Assembly: GCF_022808865.1 (NCBI RefSeq)
Contig: NZ_JAKZLB010000001.1
Location: forward strand, 310,001-374,000
Reading direction: 5' to 3'
DNA: 64,000 nucleotides
Source: Geothrix oryzisoli
GTDB lineage: Bacteria > Acidobacteriota > Holophagae > Holophagales > Holophagaceae
How positions within the stretch are numbered: position 1 is the stretch's first letter; each line of letters begins with the position of its first letter. Both the position numbers and the translations under genes were made by a program. Below are positions 36,060-45,307 of the stretch, piece by piece. A model generated the notes under the pieces. The model was not told the origin of the DNA. It saw only the letters and a program-made list of their open reading frames with translations, and made no database searches.

Positions 36060-37331
36060 ATGACCCTGGAATTCCTCAAACGCCTCGCCCAGGCCCTCCG
36101 GCCTGTCCCGGGTGAGGCTGGCGGCCCGCGGTGGCGGGCGGCGGCCTACCTCGATCGGGGCCATCTCGGGGAAGCCCGACTGGCCCTGGATCACCGAGGG
36201 CGAGGGATGGCCTTGTGGGAGAACGGCGGAAACCTGTGGACCATGCCCATGGGTCCCGCTGCTTCGCCGGCCCTCCTGCGCCTCCCCTTCGGCGAGGGGG
36301 CGAACCCCAGACTTGCTTTGAGCCCGGAGGGGCGGGGTCTGGCGGTCTGGTTGGCCGAGCGGGGTGCGGAGCGACAGATTCTCGGCAAGGTCCTGGGGGC
36401 CAGGGGAGGCCCGGAGAATGTGGTGTTCCGGACGCACGGCTCCGTCCGCCGGCTCCAGGTCACGGTGGACCGCCGGGGGAACGCGCTCGTGGTGTGGCTC
36501 CACGAGAGGGTGGGGCGGATCGAGGTCATGGCCCAGTCCTTCGACACGCGGGGCGGGGCCTGGGATACGGGGCCCATCGTCCTCGGCCGCCCCTCGGACC
36601 CCGAGGCCTCGCCGCGGCTCGCATCGAACCACCGGGAGCACGCCATGGTGCTCTGGGAGGCCCAGGACAGCCTCTTCGAAGGGCTGATGGCCAGCCACTA
36701 CTGGCCTTCGGAGCGGATCTGGTCGGACCGCCCGGTTCCCGTGGTCACCCATCTGGCCCACCACCATCAAGTGGCCATGGATGACCACGGGAATGCCCTC
36801 GCCCTGTGGATCCACGCACCCTACGGCCAGCGGGGGGCCCTGGAGGCGAGTTTCTACGATGTCCAGGCCGGCGACTGGAGCGAGCCCGCCACGCTGGCCA
36901 GGGCTCAGGAGATCTCTTTCCCGCGCCTGCTCATGAACGGGGCCGGCGAAGCCCTGGCCACCTGGAGCCAGCGCGAGAGCGGGGGGGTCTCCTGCCTGTT
37001 CTCGAAGGCCTTCCGGGAACGGGCCTGGGAAGCCGATGCGGAGTGCCTCGGCCACGATCCCGGGCGGTACCACGACTACGCCATCGACCTGAGTGCCGAC
37101 GGGCGCGCCGGCCTCCTGGTGGTGCAGCGCGGCGCAGCCGGGGACCAGGTCTCGCTGCGGATCCGTCAAGGCGCCTGGTCGGCGCCCAGGGTGATGGGCT
37201 CTGCTCCGGGTTCTACCTGCGATTCCCCCAGGATCGCCCTCTGTCCCCGAGGGACCTCCCTCCTCTGGACTCAGGGAACCGGAGCCGAGAAGACCTTGAT
37301 CCTGGTGAACTCCCAGGGCTCCGAGCCTTGA
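36060..37331 (+). CDS. Repeat protein resembling an eight-bladed beta-propeller
   Basis: A 423-residue protein with no signal peptide or membrane helix. It has about eight units of roughly 48-50 residues. Each carries a hydrophobic strand, then G-x-A/G-x-x-x-W (for example RRGNALVVWLH, DHGNALALWIH, GAGEALATWSQ), and several carry a W-S-x-P turn. This spacing fits beta-propeller blades. There are no catalytic motifs. The ribosome-binding site is weak and a leader hairpin precedes it. I know no named family. Confidence 0.65.
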   Translation: MTLEFLKRLAQALRPVPGEAGGPRWRAAAYLDRGHLGEARLALDHRGRGMALWENGGNLWTMPMGPAASPALLRLPFGEGANPRLALSPEGRGLAVWLAERGAERQILGKVLGARGGPENVVFRTHGSVRRLQVTVDRRGNALVVWLHERVGRIEVMAQSFDTRGGAWDTGPIVLGRPSDPEASPRLASNHREHAMVLWEAQDSLFEGLMASHYWPSERIWSDRPVPVVTHLAHHHQVAMDDHGNALALWIHAPYGQRGALEASFYDVQAGDWSEPATLARAQEISFPRLLMNGAGEALATWSQRESGGVSCLFSKAFRERAWEADAECLGHDPGRYHDYAIDLSADGRAGLLVVQRGAAGDQVSLRIRQGAWSAPRVMGSAPGSTCDSPRIALCPRGTSLLWTQGTGAEKTLILVNSQGSEP

Positions 37332-37334
37332 GGC

Positions 37335-38309
37335 TCACCCGCGGAGCAGCTCGCGGATGTAATGATCGACCGCATACGGCAGCCAGCGGTGCCCCGGCAG
37401 GTCCCGGCTGAGGTAGCCCATGTGGCCGCCGCGGGGCTCGATGTGGAGGTGTACGGCGGGGGAGGTCTCCGCCTCGGCGGCGTGTCGCCAGGGGATGAAG
37501 GGATCGTCCTTGGCCATGAGGATGACGGTCGGTATCGCGATCTTCGCCAGATGGGGGCGGGCCGAGCACCGGGCGTAGTAGTCGTCGGCATCCCGGAAGC
37601 CCCCGGCCTTCGTGGTGTAGGCGTCGTCGAACTCCCGCAGGCTCATGAGGGGGCCTGTCCGGTAGATATCCTGGATGAGCCCGTCCTCCACGCGCTGGCG
37701 GATGGCCTTGCGGCAGCGCTTGATGAAGCGCAGCTCGTAGAGGCGGCTGAGGCCGGCGTGGATGGCGTTCGAGCAGGCGCCCAGGTCTACGGGCGGGTTC
37801 ACGGCGATGGCGCCATCGGGCTGGGCCGCGGGTTCCGGGAGGCCACCCCCCAGGTTCAGCAGCAGGGCGTTGGCGGAGAGGGAGTAGCCGATGGCCAGCT
37901 GGCGAAGGGTGGGATGCCGCTCCCGCGCGGCGCCGAATGCTGCACCGAGGTCGTCGCCGGAACCGCTGTGGTAGGGTTTCCTCGCCAGGCCGCGTCCCTC
38001 GCCGCAGCCCCGGTGGTTCACAGTCCAGACATGGTGGCCCAGCTTCCGCGCCAGGGAGATGGTGCGCCGCACGTAGTGGGCCTGGTCGTCTCCGCCGAGG
38101 CCGTGGAAGACCAGCACCAGGACGTCGCTCTCACCGGGGTAGTGTCGCCCGGTGAGCTGGTCCCCATCGGGCAGGGGGATGCGGAAGGGGGTGGAGGGGT
38201 GGTCCGGCAACGCCCCGGGCAGATAGTTGCCCAGGATGGTCTGGAGATGGCCGGAAGCGGCCCACCAGGGGGCGCGGCAGGGAAGGGGCGGAGGAGCCAG
38301 CGGGCGCAT
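37335..38309 (-). CDS. YheT-family alpha/beta hydrolase
   Basis: A 324-residue hydrolase with the YheT/ABHD1-like pattern. The N-terminal AASGHLQTILGNYLPG is characteristic. VFHGLGGD, NHRGCGEG, the nucleophile region IGYSLSANALL, Asp in AKDDPFIPW and the terminal His in RGGHMGYL follow. The substrate is unknown (ester or lipid). It follows the secreted protein gene by 24 bases and converges on the repeat protein with three bases between stops. Confidence 0.88.
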   Translation of the reverse strand: MRPLAPPPLPCRAPWWAASGHLQTILGNYLPGALPDHPSTPFRIPLPDGDQLTGRHYPGESDVLVLVFHGLGGDDQAHYVRRTISLARKLGHHVWTVNHRGCGEGRGLARKPYHSGSGDDLGAAFGAARERHPTLRQLAIGYSLSANALLLNLGGGLPEPAAQPDGAIAVNPPVDLGACSNAIHAGLSRLYELRFIKRCRKAIRQRVEDGLIQDIYRTGPLMSLREFDDAYTTKAGGFRDADDYYARCSARPHLAKIAIPTVILMAKDDPFIPWRHAAEAETSPAVHLHIEPRGGHMGYLSRDLPGHRWLPYAVDHYIRELLRG

Positions 38310-38333
38310 GATCCCAGTTTGCCCGGCTGCGGC

Positions 38334-38894
38334 TCAGTCGTTCCGTCTGAACACCAGCTTGTAGGTGAATGGGTTGTCCAGCTTGGGATGGGTGTAGGTC
38401 ACCTGTAGGGCCAGGGAGTTCCCATCCTTGCGCATGGAATAGACGTATTTGAGCGTGTAGCCGTCGCCGGTGAGGGTCTGGATCATGGTGGGGCCGTCCT
38501 TGGTGAGGGTGGCCTTGAACACCGTATCGTCGCTGCGCTTCCAGTCGTTCTCGGTGCCATCCGCAGGGGTGTCGATGGGCCGCTCACGGCCCATGGTCAC
38601 CGAGAAGCTCTCCCCCGCCAGGATGTCGAGCTTGTTGAACTCCTGGCAGGCCGACTGGAGCTTCTTCTTCCAGTAGAGCTTGAAGGCGAAGTTGAGGTCC
38701 TTGATGTGGGCTTCGATCTGCTCGCCGACCTTGTCACTTTGTGAAGCCGCAAGCGTCCATTCACCATCCCAGTCCACCTTGGCCTCCTTGGCTGGCTCGG
38801 CGGCCTTGGCTGGTGCCTTGCCAGGCGTCTTGGCCTTCTGGGCCAGGACGGGAAGGGCCAGCAGGCAGGGCAGCAGGAAGGGCAGCAGGCGCAT
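38334..38894 (-). CDS. Secreted hypothetical protein, 186 aa
   Basis: Signal peptide LLPFLLPCLLALPVLAQ, then a Lys/Ala-rich linker (KAKTPGKAPAKAAEPAKEA) and a predicted beta-barrel-like domain (WDGEWTLAASQSDKV, GYTLKYVYSMRKDG, YKLVFRRND at the end). This lipocalin-like layout is an impression, and no family was identified. The start at 38894 places the signal peptide correctly; the frame runs further upstream without support. Confidence 0.68.
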   Translation of the reverse strand: MRLLPFLLPCLLALPVLAQKAKTPGKAPAKAAEPAKEAKVDWDGEWTLAASQSDKVGEQIEAHIKDLNFAFKLYWKKKLQSACQEFNKLDILAGESFSVTMGRERPIDTPADGTENDWKRSDDTVFKATLTKDGPTMIQTLTGDGYTLKYVYSMRKDGNSLALQVTYTHPKLDNPFTYKLVFRRND

Positions 38895-39076
38895 GGAGGC
38901 TCCGTGATGGGGGTGGTTGGATCCTAATCCAGCCCGGTCCACCGGGAAAGCATCTCTTGTGACCCGTGCAACAACGGGGGGGATTGATGACCTTACAGGC
39001 ATGATCGCGTATGACGAGGTGTAAGCTTGGTGGCATTCAGCCCATAGACAGGGCACTCAATTCAAGGAGTGTGGCC

Positions 39077-41329
39077 ATGAAACGCAAGCAGGAAGCCCTC
39101 GACTACCATTCGCAGGGACGAAAGGGCAAGATCGAGGTCGTTGCCTCAAAGCCCTGTTCCACGGCGCGGGATCTGTCCAATGCCTACACGCCTGGAGTGG
39201 CGGAGCCCTGCCTGGAAATCGAAAAAAATCCTGAACTGGCCTATGAGTACACCGCCAAGGGCAACCTGGTGGCCGTGATCTCCAACGGCACGGCCGTGCT
39301 GGGGCTCGGCAACATCGGCGCCCTGGCCGGCAAGCCGGTCATGGAAGGCAAGGGCGTGCTCTTCAAGCGCTTCGCCGACATCGACGTGTTCGACATCGAA
39401 GTGAACGAGTTGAACATCGACAAGTTCTGCCAGGTCGTCAAGGCGCTGGAACCCACCTTCGGTGGCATCAACCTCGAAGACATCAAGGCCCCCGAGTGCT
39501 TCGAGATCGAGACCCGCCTGAAGAAGGAGATGAACATCCCCGTCTTCCATGATGACCAGCACGGCACGGCCATCATCAGCACCGCGGCCCTGATGAATGC
39601 CGCCGAGTTGATCGGAAAGCCGCTGGATGGCATGAAAGTGGTGTTCAGCGGCGCAGGCGCCGCGGCCATCGCCTGCGCGAACATGATGATCGCGGCGGGC
39701 GTGAAGCTGGAGAACATGTGGCTTTGCGACACCAAGGGCCTGGTGTACGAAGGCCGCACGGAAGGCATGAACATCTACAAGGAGAAATTCCTCAAGAAGA
39801 CGGACCATCGCACCCTGGGCGACATCATCGCCGGGGCCGATGTGTTCGTCGGGTGCTCCAGCAAGGGCGTGCTGACGCCTGAGATGATCCTGTCGATGGC
39901 GAAGAATCCCATCGTCTTTGCCATGGCCAACCCCGACCCGGAGATCGACTACCCCACGGCGAAGGCCACCCGTGACGACATCATCATGGCGACGGGTCGC
40001 AGCGACTACCCGAACCAGGTGAACAACGTCCTCGGCTTCCCCTTCATCTTCCGTGGCGCCCTTGACGTGCGCGCCTCCGAGATCAACGAGCCCATGAAGC
40101 TGGCCGCCGCCAAGGCCCTGGCCGCCCTGGCCAAGGAAGAAGTGCCGGATTCCGTCGTGAAGGCCTACGCGGGCCAGAAGTTCACCTTCGGCCCCGAATA
40201 CATCATTCCCAAGCCCTTCGACCCCCGCGTGCTGCTGTGGGTCGCCCCTGCCGTCGCCAAGGCCGCCATGGACACCGGCGTGGCCAAGAAGCCCATCGCC
40301 GACATGAAGGCCTACGTCGAACGCCTGGAGGGGCTCCAGGGGCGCAGCAAGGATGTCATCCGCAGCGTCATCCACCGGGCGAAGACCAACCCCAAGCGCG
40401 TGGTCTTCCCCGAGGGCGACCATCCGCTGATCCTCCAGGCCGTGTCCCAGATGGTGGAAGAGGGTATCTGCACCCCCATCCTCCTGGGCGACCCCGCCAA
40501 GGTGAAGGCTGTGGCGGCTGACCGTGGCCTTTCGCTGAGCGGTATCGAGATCCTGGATCCCAGCACGGTCACCTGGCGCAAGGAGGCCGAGGACACCTTC
40601 CTGGAGCTTCGGAAGCGCCGGGGCGTCACGCGTGACGAGGCTCGGCGCAAGGTCCGGGAGCGCATCTACTTCGGCGCCCTGATGTGCCGCATGGGCAAGG
40701 CCGATGGCCTGATCGCGGGCCTCACGATGTACTACCCCGACACCATCCGCCCCTGCCTGGAAGTCATCGGCACCCGCAAGGGCGTCAAGCGCGTCTGCGG
40801 CGTCTACACCATGGTGCTGAAGAACCGCGTGCTGTTCTTCTCCGACACCACCATGAACATCGAGCCCAACAGCGAGCAGCTGGCCGAGATCGCCCTGCTC
40901 ACTGCGGACCTGGCGAAGGACACCTTTGGCATGGAGCCCCAAGTCGCCATGCTCTCCTTCTCCGACTTCGGCAGTGTGGAACACCCCCTGGTCCGCAAGG
41001 TCCAGAAGGCCGTGGAAATCGTGAAGACCACCCGCCCCGGTCTCAAGTGCGACGGCGAGATGCAGGCCGACACCGCCCTGGGCGACGGCATCCTGTCCGA
41101 GAACTACCCTTGGGTGGACCTCCCGGGCGGGCCGAACGTGCTGATCTTCCCCGACCTCACCAGCGGCAACATCGGCTACAAGCTGGTGCAGCGGTTGGCG
41201 GGCGCCGAGGTCATCGGCCCCATCACCTGCGGCATGGCGGCTCCGGTCCATGTGCTCCAGCGGCACAGCGACATGAACGACATCATCCACCTCACGGCGC
41301 TCACCGTCGTGGAGGCGCAGCAGAAATAG
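39077..41329 (+). CDS. maeB: NADP-dependent malic enzyme fused to a phosphotransacetylase-like domain
   Basis: Oxidative decarboxylation of malate to pyruvate. The 750-residue protein has the malic domain (about 15-150: [30 protein letters not shown]) and an NAD(P)-binding domain ([13 protein letters not shown]). A C-terminal PTA_PTB domain follows from about residue 425 ([30 protein letters not shown]), which in this class regulates the enzyme and does not transfer acetyl. AAGGAG lies seven bases before ATG 39077. A UUCG-loop hairpin follows. Confidence 0.94.
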   Translation: MKRKQEALDYHSQGRKGKIEVVASKPCSTARDLSNAYTPGVAEPCLEIEKNPELAYEYTAKGNLVAVISNGTAVLGLGNIGALAGKPVMEGKGVLFKRFADIDVFDIEVNELNIDKFCQVVKALEPTFGGINLEDIKAPECFEIETRLKKEMNIPVFHDDQHGTAIISTAALMNAAELIGKPLDGMKVVFSGAGAAAIACANMMIAAGVKLENMWLCDTKGLVYEGRTEGMNIYKEKFLKKTDHRTLGDIIAGADVFVGCSSKGVLTPEMILSMAKNPIVFAMANPDPEIDYPTAKATRDDIIMATGRSDYPNQVNNVLGFPFIFRGALDVRASEINEPMKLAAAKALAALAKEEVPDSVVKAYAGQKFTFGPEYIIPKPFDPRVLLWVAPAVAKAAMDTGVAKKPIADMKAYVERLEGLQGRSKDVIRSVIHRAKTNPKRVVFPEGDHPLILQAVSQMVEEGICTPILLGDPAKVKAVAADRGLSLSGIEILDPSTVTWRKEAEDTFLELRKRRGVTRDEARRKVRERIYFGALMCRMGKADGLIAGLTMYYPDTIRPCLEVIGTRKGVKRVCGVYTMVLKNRVLFFSDTTMNIEPNSEQLAEIALLTADLAKDTFGMEPQVAMLSFSDFGSVEHPLVRKVQKAVEIVKTTRPGLKCDGEMQADTALGDGILSENYPWVDLPGGPNVLIFPDLTSGNIGYKLVQRLAGAEVIGPITCGMAAPVHVLQRHSDMNDIIHLTALTVVEAQQK

Positions 41330-41330
41330 C

Positions 41331-41357
41331 CGTCAGCCATCGGCTGTCAGCTGTCAG
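41331..41357. repeat. Short CTGTCAG-type repeat cluster after maeB
   Basis: CTGTCAG occurs twice in tandem at 41344-41357, preceded by a partly inverted CGTCAGCCAT at 41331. Similar simple repeats are scattered after stop codons in many genomes. No function is apparent. Confidence 0.35.
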
Positions 41358-41359
41358 TG

Positions 41360-41381
41360 ACGGGGGCCTTCGGGCCCCCGT
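41360..41381 (+). terminator. Terminator hairpin of maeB
   Basis: ACGGGGGCC pairs with GGCCCCCGT across a TTCG loop, the especially stable C(UUCG)G tetraloop. Only two T follow. It stands between the convergent maeB and SirB1 genes. Confidence 0.75.
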
Positions 41382-41432
41382 TGCCATGGGGGTGGGCCCA
41401 ATGCGAAACCCCGGGAGGCCGGCCGGCTTCGC

Positions 41433-42230
41433 CTAGCTGGGTGACTCCAGCTGCTGCAGCCAGGCCTGGATCTCCGGGTCGTAGTCGGGGCTGAGCCGCA
41501 GGGCCTCACGAAGGTCCCGGAGCGCGGGCGCAGGTTCGTCGCGCTGGAGGTGGACGAAGGCGCGCTCCTTGTGGGCCCGGGCATCCAAGGGGTTCAGCAG
41601 GATCAGGTGGGTGGCCGTCCACAGGGCTTCCTCCCAGTCCTCGGCGTGCATGAAGCGCAGATGCAGGTTGCGCACCAGGCGGACGAGGATCTGGCGGTCC
41701 GAGACGGGGCGCAGCATGTCCGGGTGGAAGACGATCCGGCCGGCGCTGGCGGCCTTCACCAGGGCGGCTCCGCCTTCCTCGCCCACCGCCCGGCCGCGGT
41801 TGAACGGATCGAAGCAGGTCAGGGTGGGGCCGGTGCGCAAGGCGCTGATGAAGTGCCCCGGCAGGCCCACACCCACGGCGTCGAAGCCCAACCGCCGCGC
41901 GAGGTCGATCCAGAGGATGGAGAGGGCGATGGGAAGGCCCTTGCGCCGGGCCACCACCGCCGGAAGCAGGGCATTCAGCGGATCGTCGTAGGTCTCCCGG
42001 TCGCCTTCGAAGCCGAGTTCGACGAAGAGCAGGTCGTTCAGGGCCTCCAGGGCCTTGCGCGTGTCCCAGGGCAGGGGCATGCGCCCCGCCAGGGTGAAGG
42101 CCCACTCGTTCAGCTGCATGACCACGGGGGCGGGGTCGGGGTCTTCCAGGGCCGGCGCCACGGCATGGATGGCGCCTTCGGCCAGGTTCCGGCACTGCGG
42201 ATCCAGGCGGAGGTATTCGAGCAGGGACAT
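41433..42230 (-). CDS. SirB1-family transglutaminase-like protein with TPR tail
   Basis: A 265-residue cytoplasmic protein. The N-terminal two thirds match the SirB1/Transglut_core2 family (YDDPLNALLPAVVARRKGLPIALSILW, GVGLPGHFISAL). The C-terminal 80 residues are TPR-like (HLILLNPLDARAHKERAFVHLQ). The classical transglutaminase cysteine is not evident, as is usual for SirB1. ATG 42230 shares its first base with the upstream stop. Confidence 0.86.
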   Translation of the reverse strand: MSLLEYLRLDPQCRNLAEGAIHAVAPALEDPDPAPVVMQLNEWAFTLAGRMPLPWDTRKALEALNDLLFVELGFEGDRETYDDPLNALLPAVVARRKGLPIALSILWIDLARRLGFDAVGVGLPGHFISALRTGPTLTCFDPFNRGRAVGEEGGAALVKAASAGRIVFHPDMLRPVSDRQILVRLVRNLHLRFMHAEDWEEALWTATHLILLNPLDARAHKERAFVHLQRDEPAPALRDLREALRLSPDYDPEIQAWLQQLESPS

Positions 42231-42727
42231 CAACCCCGCCGGCGGATCACCGAGCGGGCCACCAGGGCCACTGCCACCAGTGCCGTGGCGCCCCAGGCCC
42301 AGTTCATCCAGGAACTGGTGGCGGCCTGGACCTTCCGGGTCTCCTCCGCCTTCCGGGCGTTCTCCTCGATCGAGATCTTGGACTGGGCTTCCCGCGCGTC
42401 CTTGACGGCCTTCTGGGCCGATTCGCGCGAGGCCTGCAGGTCCTTGGTGGCGGCCTCCTGCTCTTCCTGGATGCCGAGGACCGCGACGTGCGTATGGGCC
42501 TGGGGCTGGGCCTTGGGGGGCAGGCTGGCGGGCACCGCGTCGGCATCATCGCCGCCGGAGACCGGGCCCTGGCTGTTGTCCAGCGATTCCGCGAGGGCCT
42601 GGATGTCCTCGCGCAGGCCCTGCAGCACCTGATTCTGGCGGTGGAGCTGGGCGCCCTGCAGCCAGAGCATCAGCAGCTGGAGAACCAGGAAGGCGGGGAT
42701 GGTCCATCGGAGGGCGGGGCGGGTCAT
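42230..42727 (-). CDS. Hypothetical membrane protein with coiled coil, 165 aa
   Basis: A membrane helix near the N terminus (PAFLVLQLLMLWLQ), a long charged helical stretch (about 80-135, likely coiled coil: EEQEAATKDLQASRESAQKA) and a second helix near the C terminus (WAWGATALVAVALVA). No family was recognised. It sits between the SpoIIE phosphatase (ATGA overlap) and SirB1 (TGATG overlap), so all three are co-translated. Confidence 0.68.
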   Translation of the reverse strand: MTRPALRWTIPAFLVLQLLMLWLQGAQLHRQNQVLQGLREDIQALAESLDNSQGPVSGGDDADAVPASLPPKAQPQAHTHVAVLGIQEEQEAATKDLQASRESAQKAVKDAREAQSKISIEENARKAEETRKVQAATSSWMNWAWGATALVAVALVARSVIRRRG

Positions 42728-45282
42728 GGGTGCTCCCTTCCCAGGATAAACAGAGTCCGGTCATCCCGGTTCTGTGTATCAAAAGCCGCTACATCCCGGA
42801 AGACCGCTTCGCAGGCCGCCCGGGGGCTGCCCGTGCCCCAGAGGCGGCGGAGCTGGCTGCACAGACGGGCCACCCCGTAAAGCTCGCCTTCGTGGTTCAT
42901 GGCCTCGGACAGACCGTCGCTGTAGAGCACCATCCAGCCCTTGGGGGGAAGCTCCCCTTCGACCACCTCCCAGTCACCGGGGCCCGCCGGGCGCAGGCCC
43001 AGGCCGCGGCCATGGGGCGCCATCTCGGTGGAGCAGTCCTCCGCCAGCCCCTGCAGCATCAGGGCGCCGGGATGGCCGGCCCGGGCCAGCTTGTAGTGGC
43101 CCCGCTCGTCCCATTCCAGCAGGACGAGGGTGAGGAACCCCCGCTGCCCCAGCAGTTGGCGGAGGGTGTGATCCAGAGAGCCGAGCATCTCCTCCAGGCT
43201 CTGGTCCTCCCGCTGGACGGCCTGTTCCAGCAGGGCCGTGGCCTGGGCCATGTAGAGGGCGGCGGCGAGGCCCTTGCCGCAGACATCGCCCACGGCCGCG
43301 AGCCAGTTGCCGCTGGGGCGCCGCTTGACGAAGAGCAGGTCACCCCCGGTCTCCTGGGCCGGCTCCAGGCGCAGGGCCACCTGGAACCCCGGGATGGGCG
43401 GCAGGTGCGAGGTGACGAGACCCTCCTGGATCCGCCGGGCGGTTTCCAGTTCCTGGCTCAGGCGTTCCTGGGCGAGGAGGCGCTGGTGCATCACGGCCGT
43501 TTCCAGCACCTGTCCCGCAGCCAGGGCCACCTCGCGCAGCAGCTCGCGGTCCTCCCGGCCATAGTTCAACTCGGCGTACTTGCCGCCCAGGAGCACCGCG
43601 CTGTGGGGATGGTCCCCCGCCAGGATCAGCAGGAGCAGCTGGGCCTCCAGGGCATCCACATGGGCCCGGAGGCCCTCTCCCTGCTCCCGGATCCAATCGG
43701 CCTCCTCGCTGCCCAGGCCGAGCACCAGCTCCCGGTTCTCCCGGGCCAGGCGGAGCAGTCCGGGGGGAAGGCGCAGGGGCTGGGGCGGGAAATGCACCCG
43801 CCGGTCGTCGCGATCCATGGTCTCGACGGGGGGCAGCAGGATCTGGCGCGACTCGATGGGCACCACCTCCAGGAACTGGGGCTGGAAGGCCTCGTCAAGG
43901 GCGTGGCGCAGGGACTTCAGCAGGGCCTCCTCGCTGAAGCGCTTCCGGGGTTCCCGCACGGCACTGAGGGCGATCTCCCGGGTGCTGGAGAAGTCCCGCC
44001 GGAAGCGGCGGCGGATGCCCTTCAGCAGCCGCCGCAGGGTCCAGCCCAGGGGCAGGGCCAGCAGGCCGATGAGGGCTCCGGCCCAACCGGAGGGGATGGA
44101 CGCCAGATGGGAGAAGCCCCAGGCCAGGCCGCCCAGGTAGGCCGCCACCGTCAGCACCAGGATGGCCATGTAGCTCACCCACCTCAGCAGCACCTTCCGC
44201 ACATCGAAGAGCCCGTGGCGGAAGATGGCGAAGGCGAAGCTCAGCGGCAGCAGCGGCGCGGGCAGCATGAAGATGAAGATCTGCCGGCGGAAGAGGAGGC
44301 TGCCGCCGTACCGGGCCCGGAGCACGGTCCAGGCCAGCAGGTCCAGGCAGAGCACCGCCGCCACGACGAGGGAGGGCAGGAGGGCTCGGCGGAGCCGCTC
44401 GTGGGTCCGGAAGGTGCCGACCAGGAAGAACCCCAGCCCGGCCAGGGCCGCTCCGGCGTAGAGCGGGATGGGCAGGAACCCGAAGAGGTTCAGCGCCGTC
44501 TTGAGGAACCCTTCCGGGGGCAGGCCGGCGGGGGTGCGGAGCGCGCCGTCGCTGAGGGTGAACCAGAGCCGGACGAGGAACTGCACCAGCGCCATCAGCG
44601 CGAAGACCCCGTAGACGGCCTGGAGGAAGCGCCGGTTCTTCCGCAGCCGGAAGGGGTAGGGGAAGCGCAGGAAGAAGTGGATCCAGAGCGGGGGCAGGAG
44701 GGCGGCCGTGAGGGAGGCCATGAACCCCACGACGATCCGCAGGGCCGCCGGGGCGTTCAGCCCCACCGTGGCGCCGGACATCAGCAGCGCGGTGGCTGCC
44801 AGATAGAAGAAATGGCGGGAGGTCTTGCGTTCGGGTGCCGACAGGACCACCAGCAGGCCGAGGGCCCAGGCGAGGATGCCGTTCAGCAGGAGGGCCACCT
44901 GCTCCAGGTCCAGGGGCTTCACCAGCCGCAGGGGCAGCAGGATCTGGCGGCCCTGGCGCTTCACGGTGTAGATCAGGATGGTGCCCTGGGACTTGGCGTT
45001 GATGAACCGCTGGGCCTTGAGGGTGCCTTCCTCGGTGGGCTCGAAGGCCCGGCCCTGGATCTTCACCAGCTCGTCGCCCTCGAGCAGGCCGGCCACTTCC
45101 GCCTCGCCATCCGGCAGGATTTCGCGGATGACGATCTTCCCGTTCTCCACGATCCAGGAGCACTGGTCGTCCGAAGGAGCGTACACCCACTGATTGAGTC
45201 CGAAGGACCCGAGGGCCAGCACCAGGCAGGCCAGGCTGATCCAGAACAGGCGCCAGCGGATGCGTTTGAGATAGGGGTTCAT
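42724..45282 (-). CDS. Membrane PP2C-type (SpoIIE/RsbU) phosphatase with PDZ-like domain
   Basis: An 852-residue protein. An N-terminal membrane helix (about 14-32) is followed by a periplasmic PDZ-like domain (about 45-115: VIREILPDGEAEVAGLLEGDELVKI). Then come about eight membrane helices (125-400), a GAF-like stretch (about 440-600) and the SpoIIE catalytic domain (about 610-850: ETGGDLLFVK, GDVCGKGLAAALYMA, LYSDGLSEAMN), with the acidic metal ligands in place. It should dephosphorylate a serine/threonine protein, typically an anti-sigma antagonist. No such antagonist or sigma gene is adjacent. Confidence 0.85.
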   Translation of the reverse strand: MNPYLKRIRWRLFWISLACLVLALGSFGLNQWVYAPSDDQCSWIVENGKIVIREILPDGEAEVAGLLEGDELVKIQGRAFEPTEEGTLKAQRFINAKSQGTILIYTVKRQGRQILLPLRLVKPLDLEQVALLLNGILAWALGLLVVLSAPERKTSRHFFYLAATALLMSGATVGLNAPAALRIVVGFMASLTAALLPPLWIHFFLRFPYPFRLRKNRRFLQAVYGVFALMALVQFLVRLWFTLSDGALRTPAGLPPEGFLKTALNLFGFLPIPLYAGAALAGLGFFLVGTFRTHERLRRALLPSLVVAAVLCLDLLAWTVLRARYGGSLLFRRQIFIFMLPAPLLPLSFAFAIFRHGLFDVRKVLLRWVSYMAILVLTVAAYLGGLAWGFSHLASIPSGWAGALIGLLALPLGWTLRRLLKGIRRRFRRDFSSTREIALSAVREPRKRFSEEALLKSLRHALDEAFQPQFLEVVPIESRQILLPPVETMDRDDRRVHFPPQPLRLPPGLLRLARENRELVLGLGSEEADWIREQGEGLRAHVDALEAQLLLLILAGDHPHSAVLLGGKYAELNYGREDRELLREVALAAGQVLETAVMHQRLLAQERLSQELETARRIQEGLVTSHLPPIPGFQVALRLEPAQETGGDLLFVKRRPSGNWLAAVGDVCGKGLAAALYMAQATALLEQAVQREDQSLEEMLGSLDHTLRQLLGQRGFLTLVLLEWDERGHYKLARAGHPGALMLQGLAEDCSTEMAPHGRGLGLRPAGPGDWEVVEGELPPKGWMVLYSDGLSEAMNHEGELYGVARLCSQLRRLWGTGSPRAACEAVFRDVAAFDTQNRDDRTLFILGREHP

Positions 45283-45307
45283 GGGACCTTTGTGAAAGAA
45301 TGCCCCG

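Noticed and set aside
39146-41290. A 714-codon open frame on the minus strand
   Set aside because: Antisense to maeB, with no recognisable domain.
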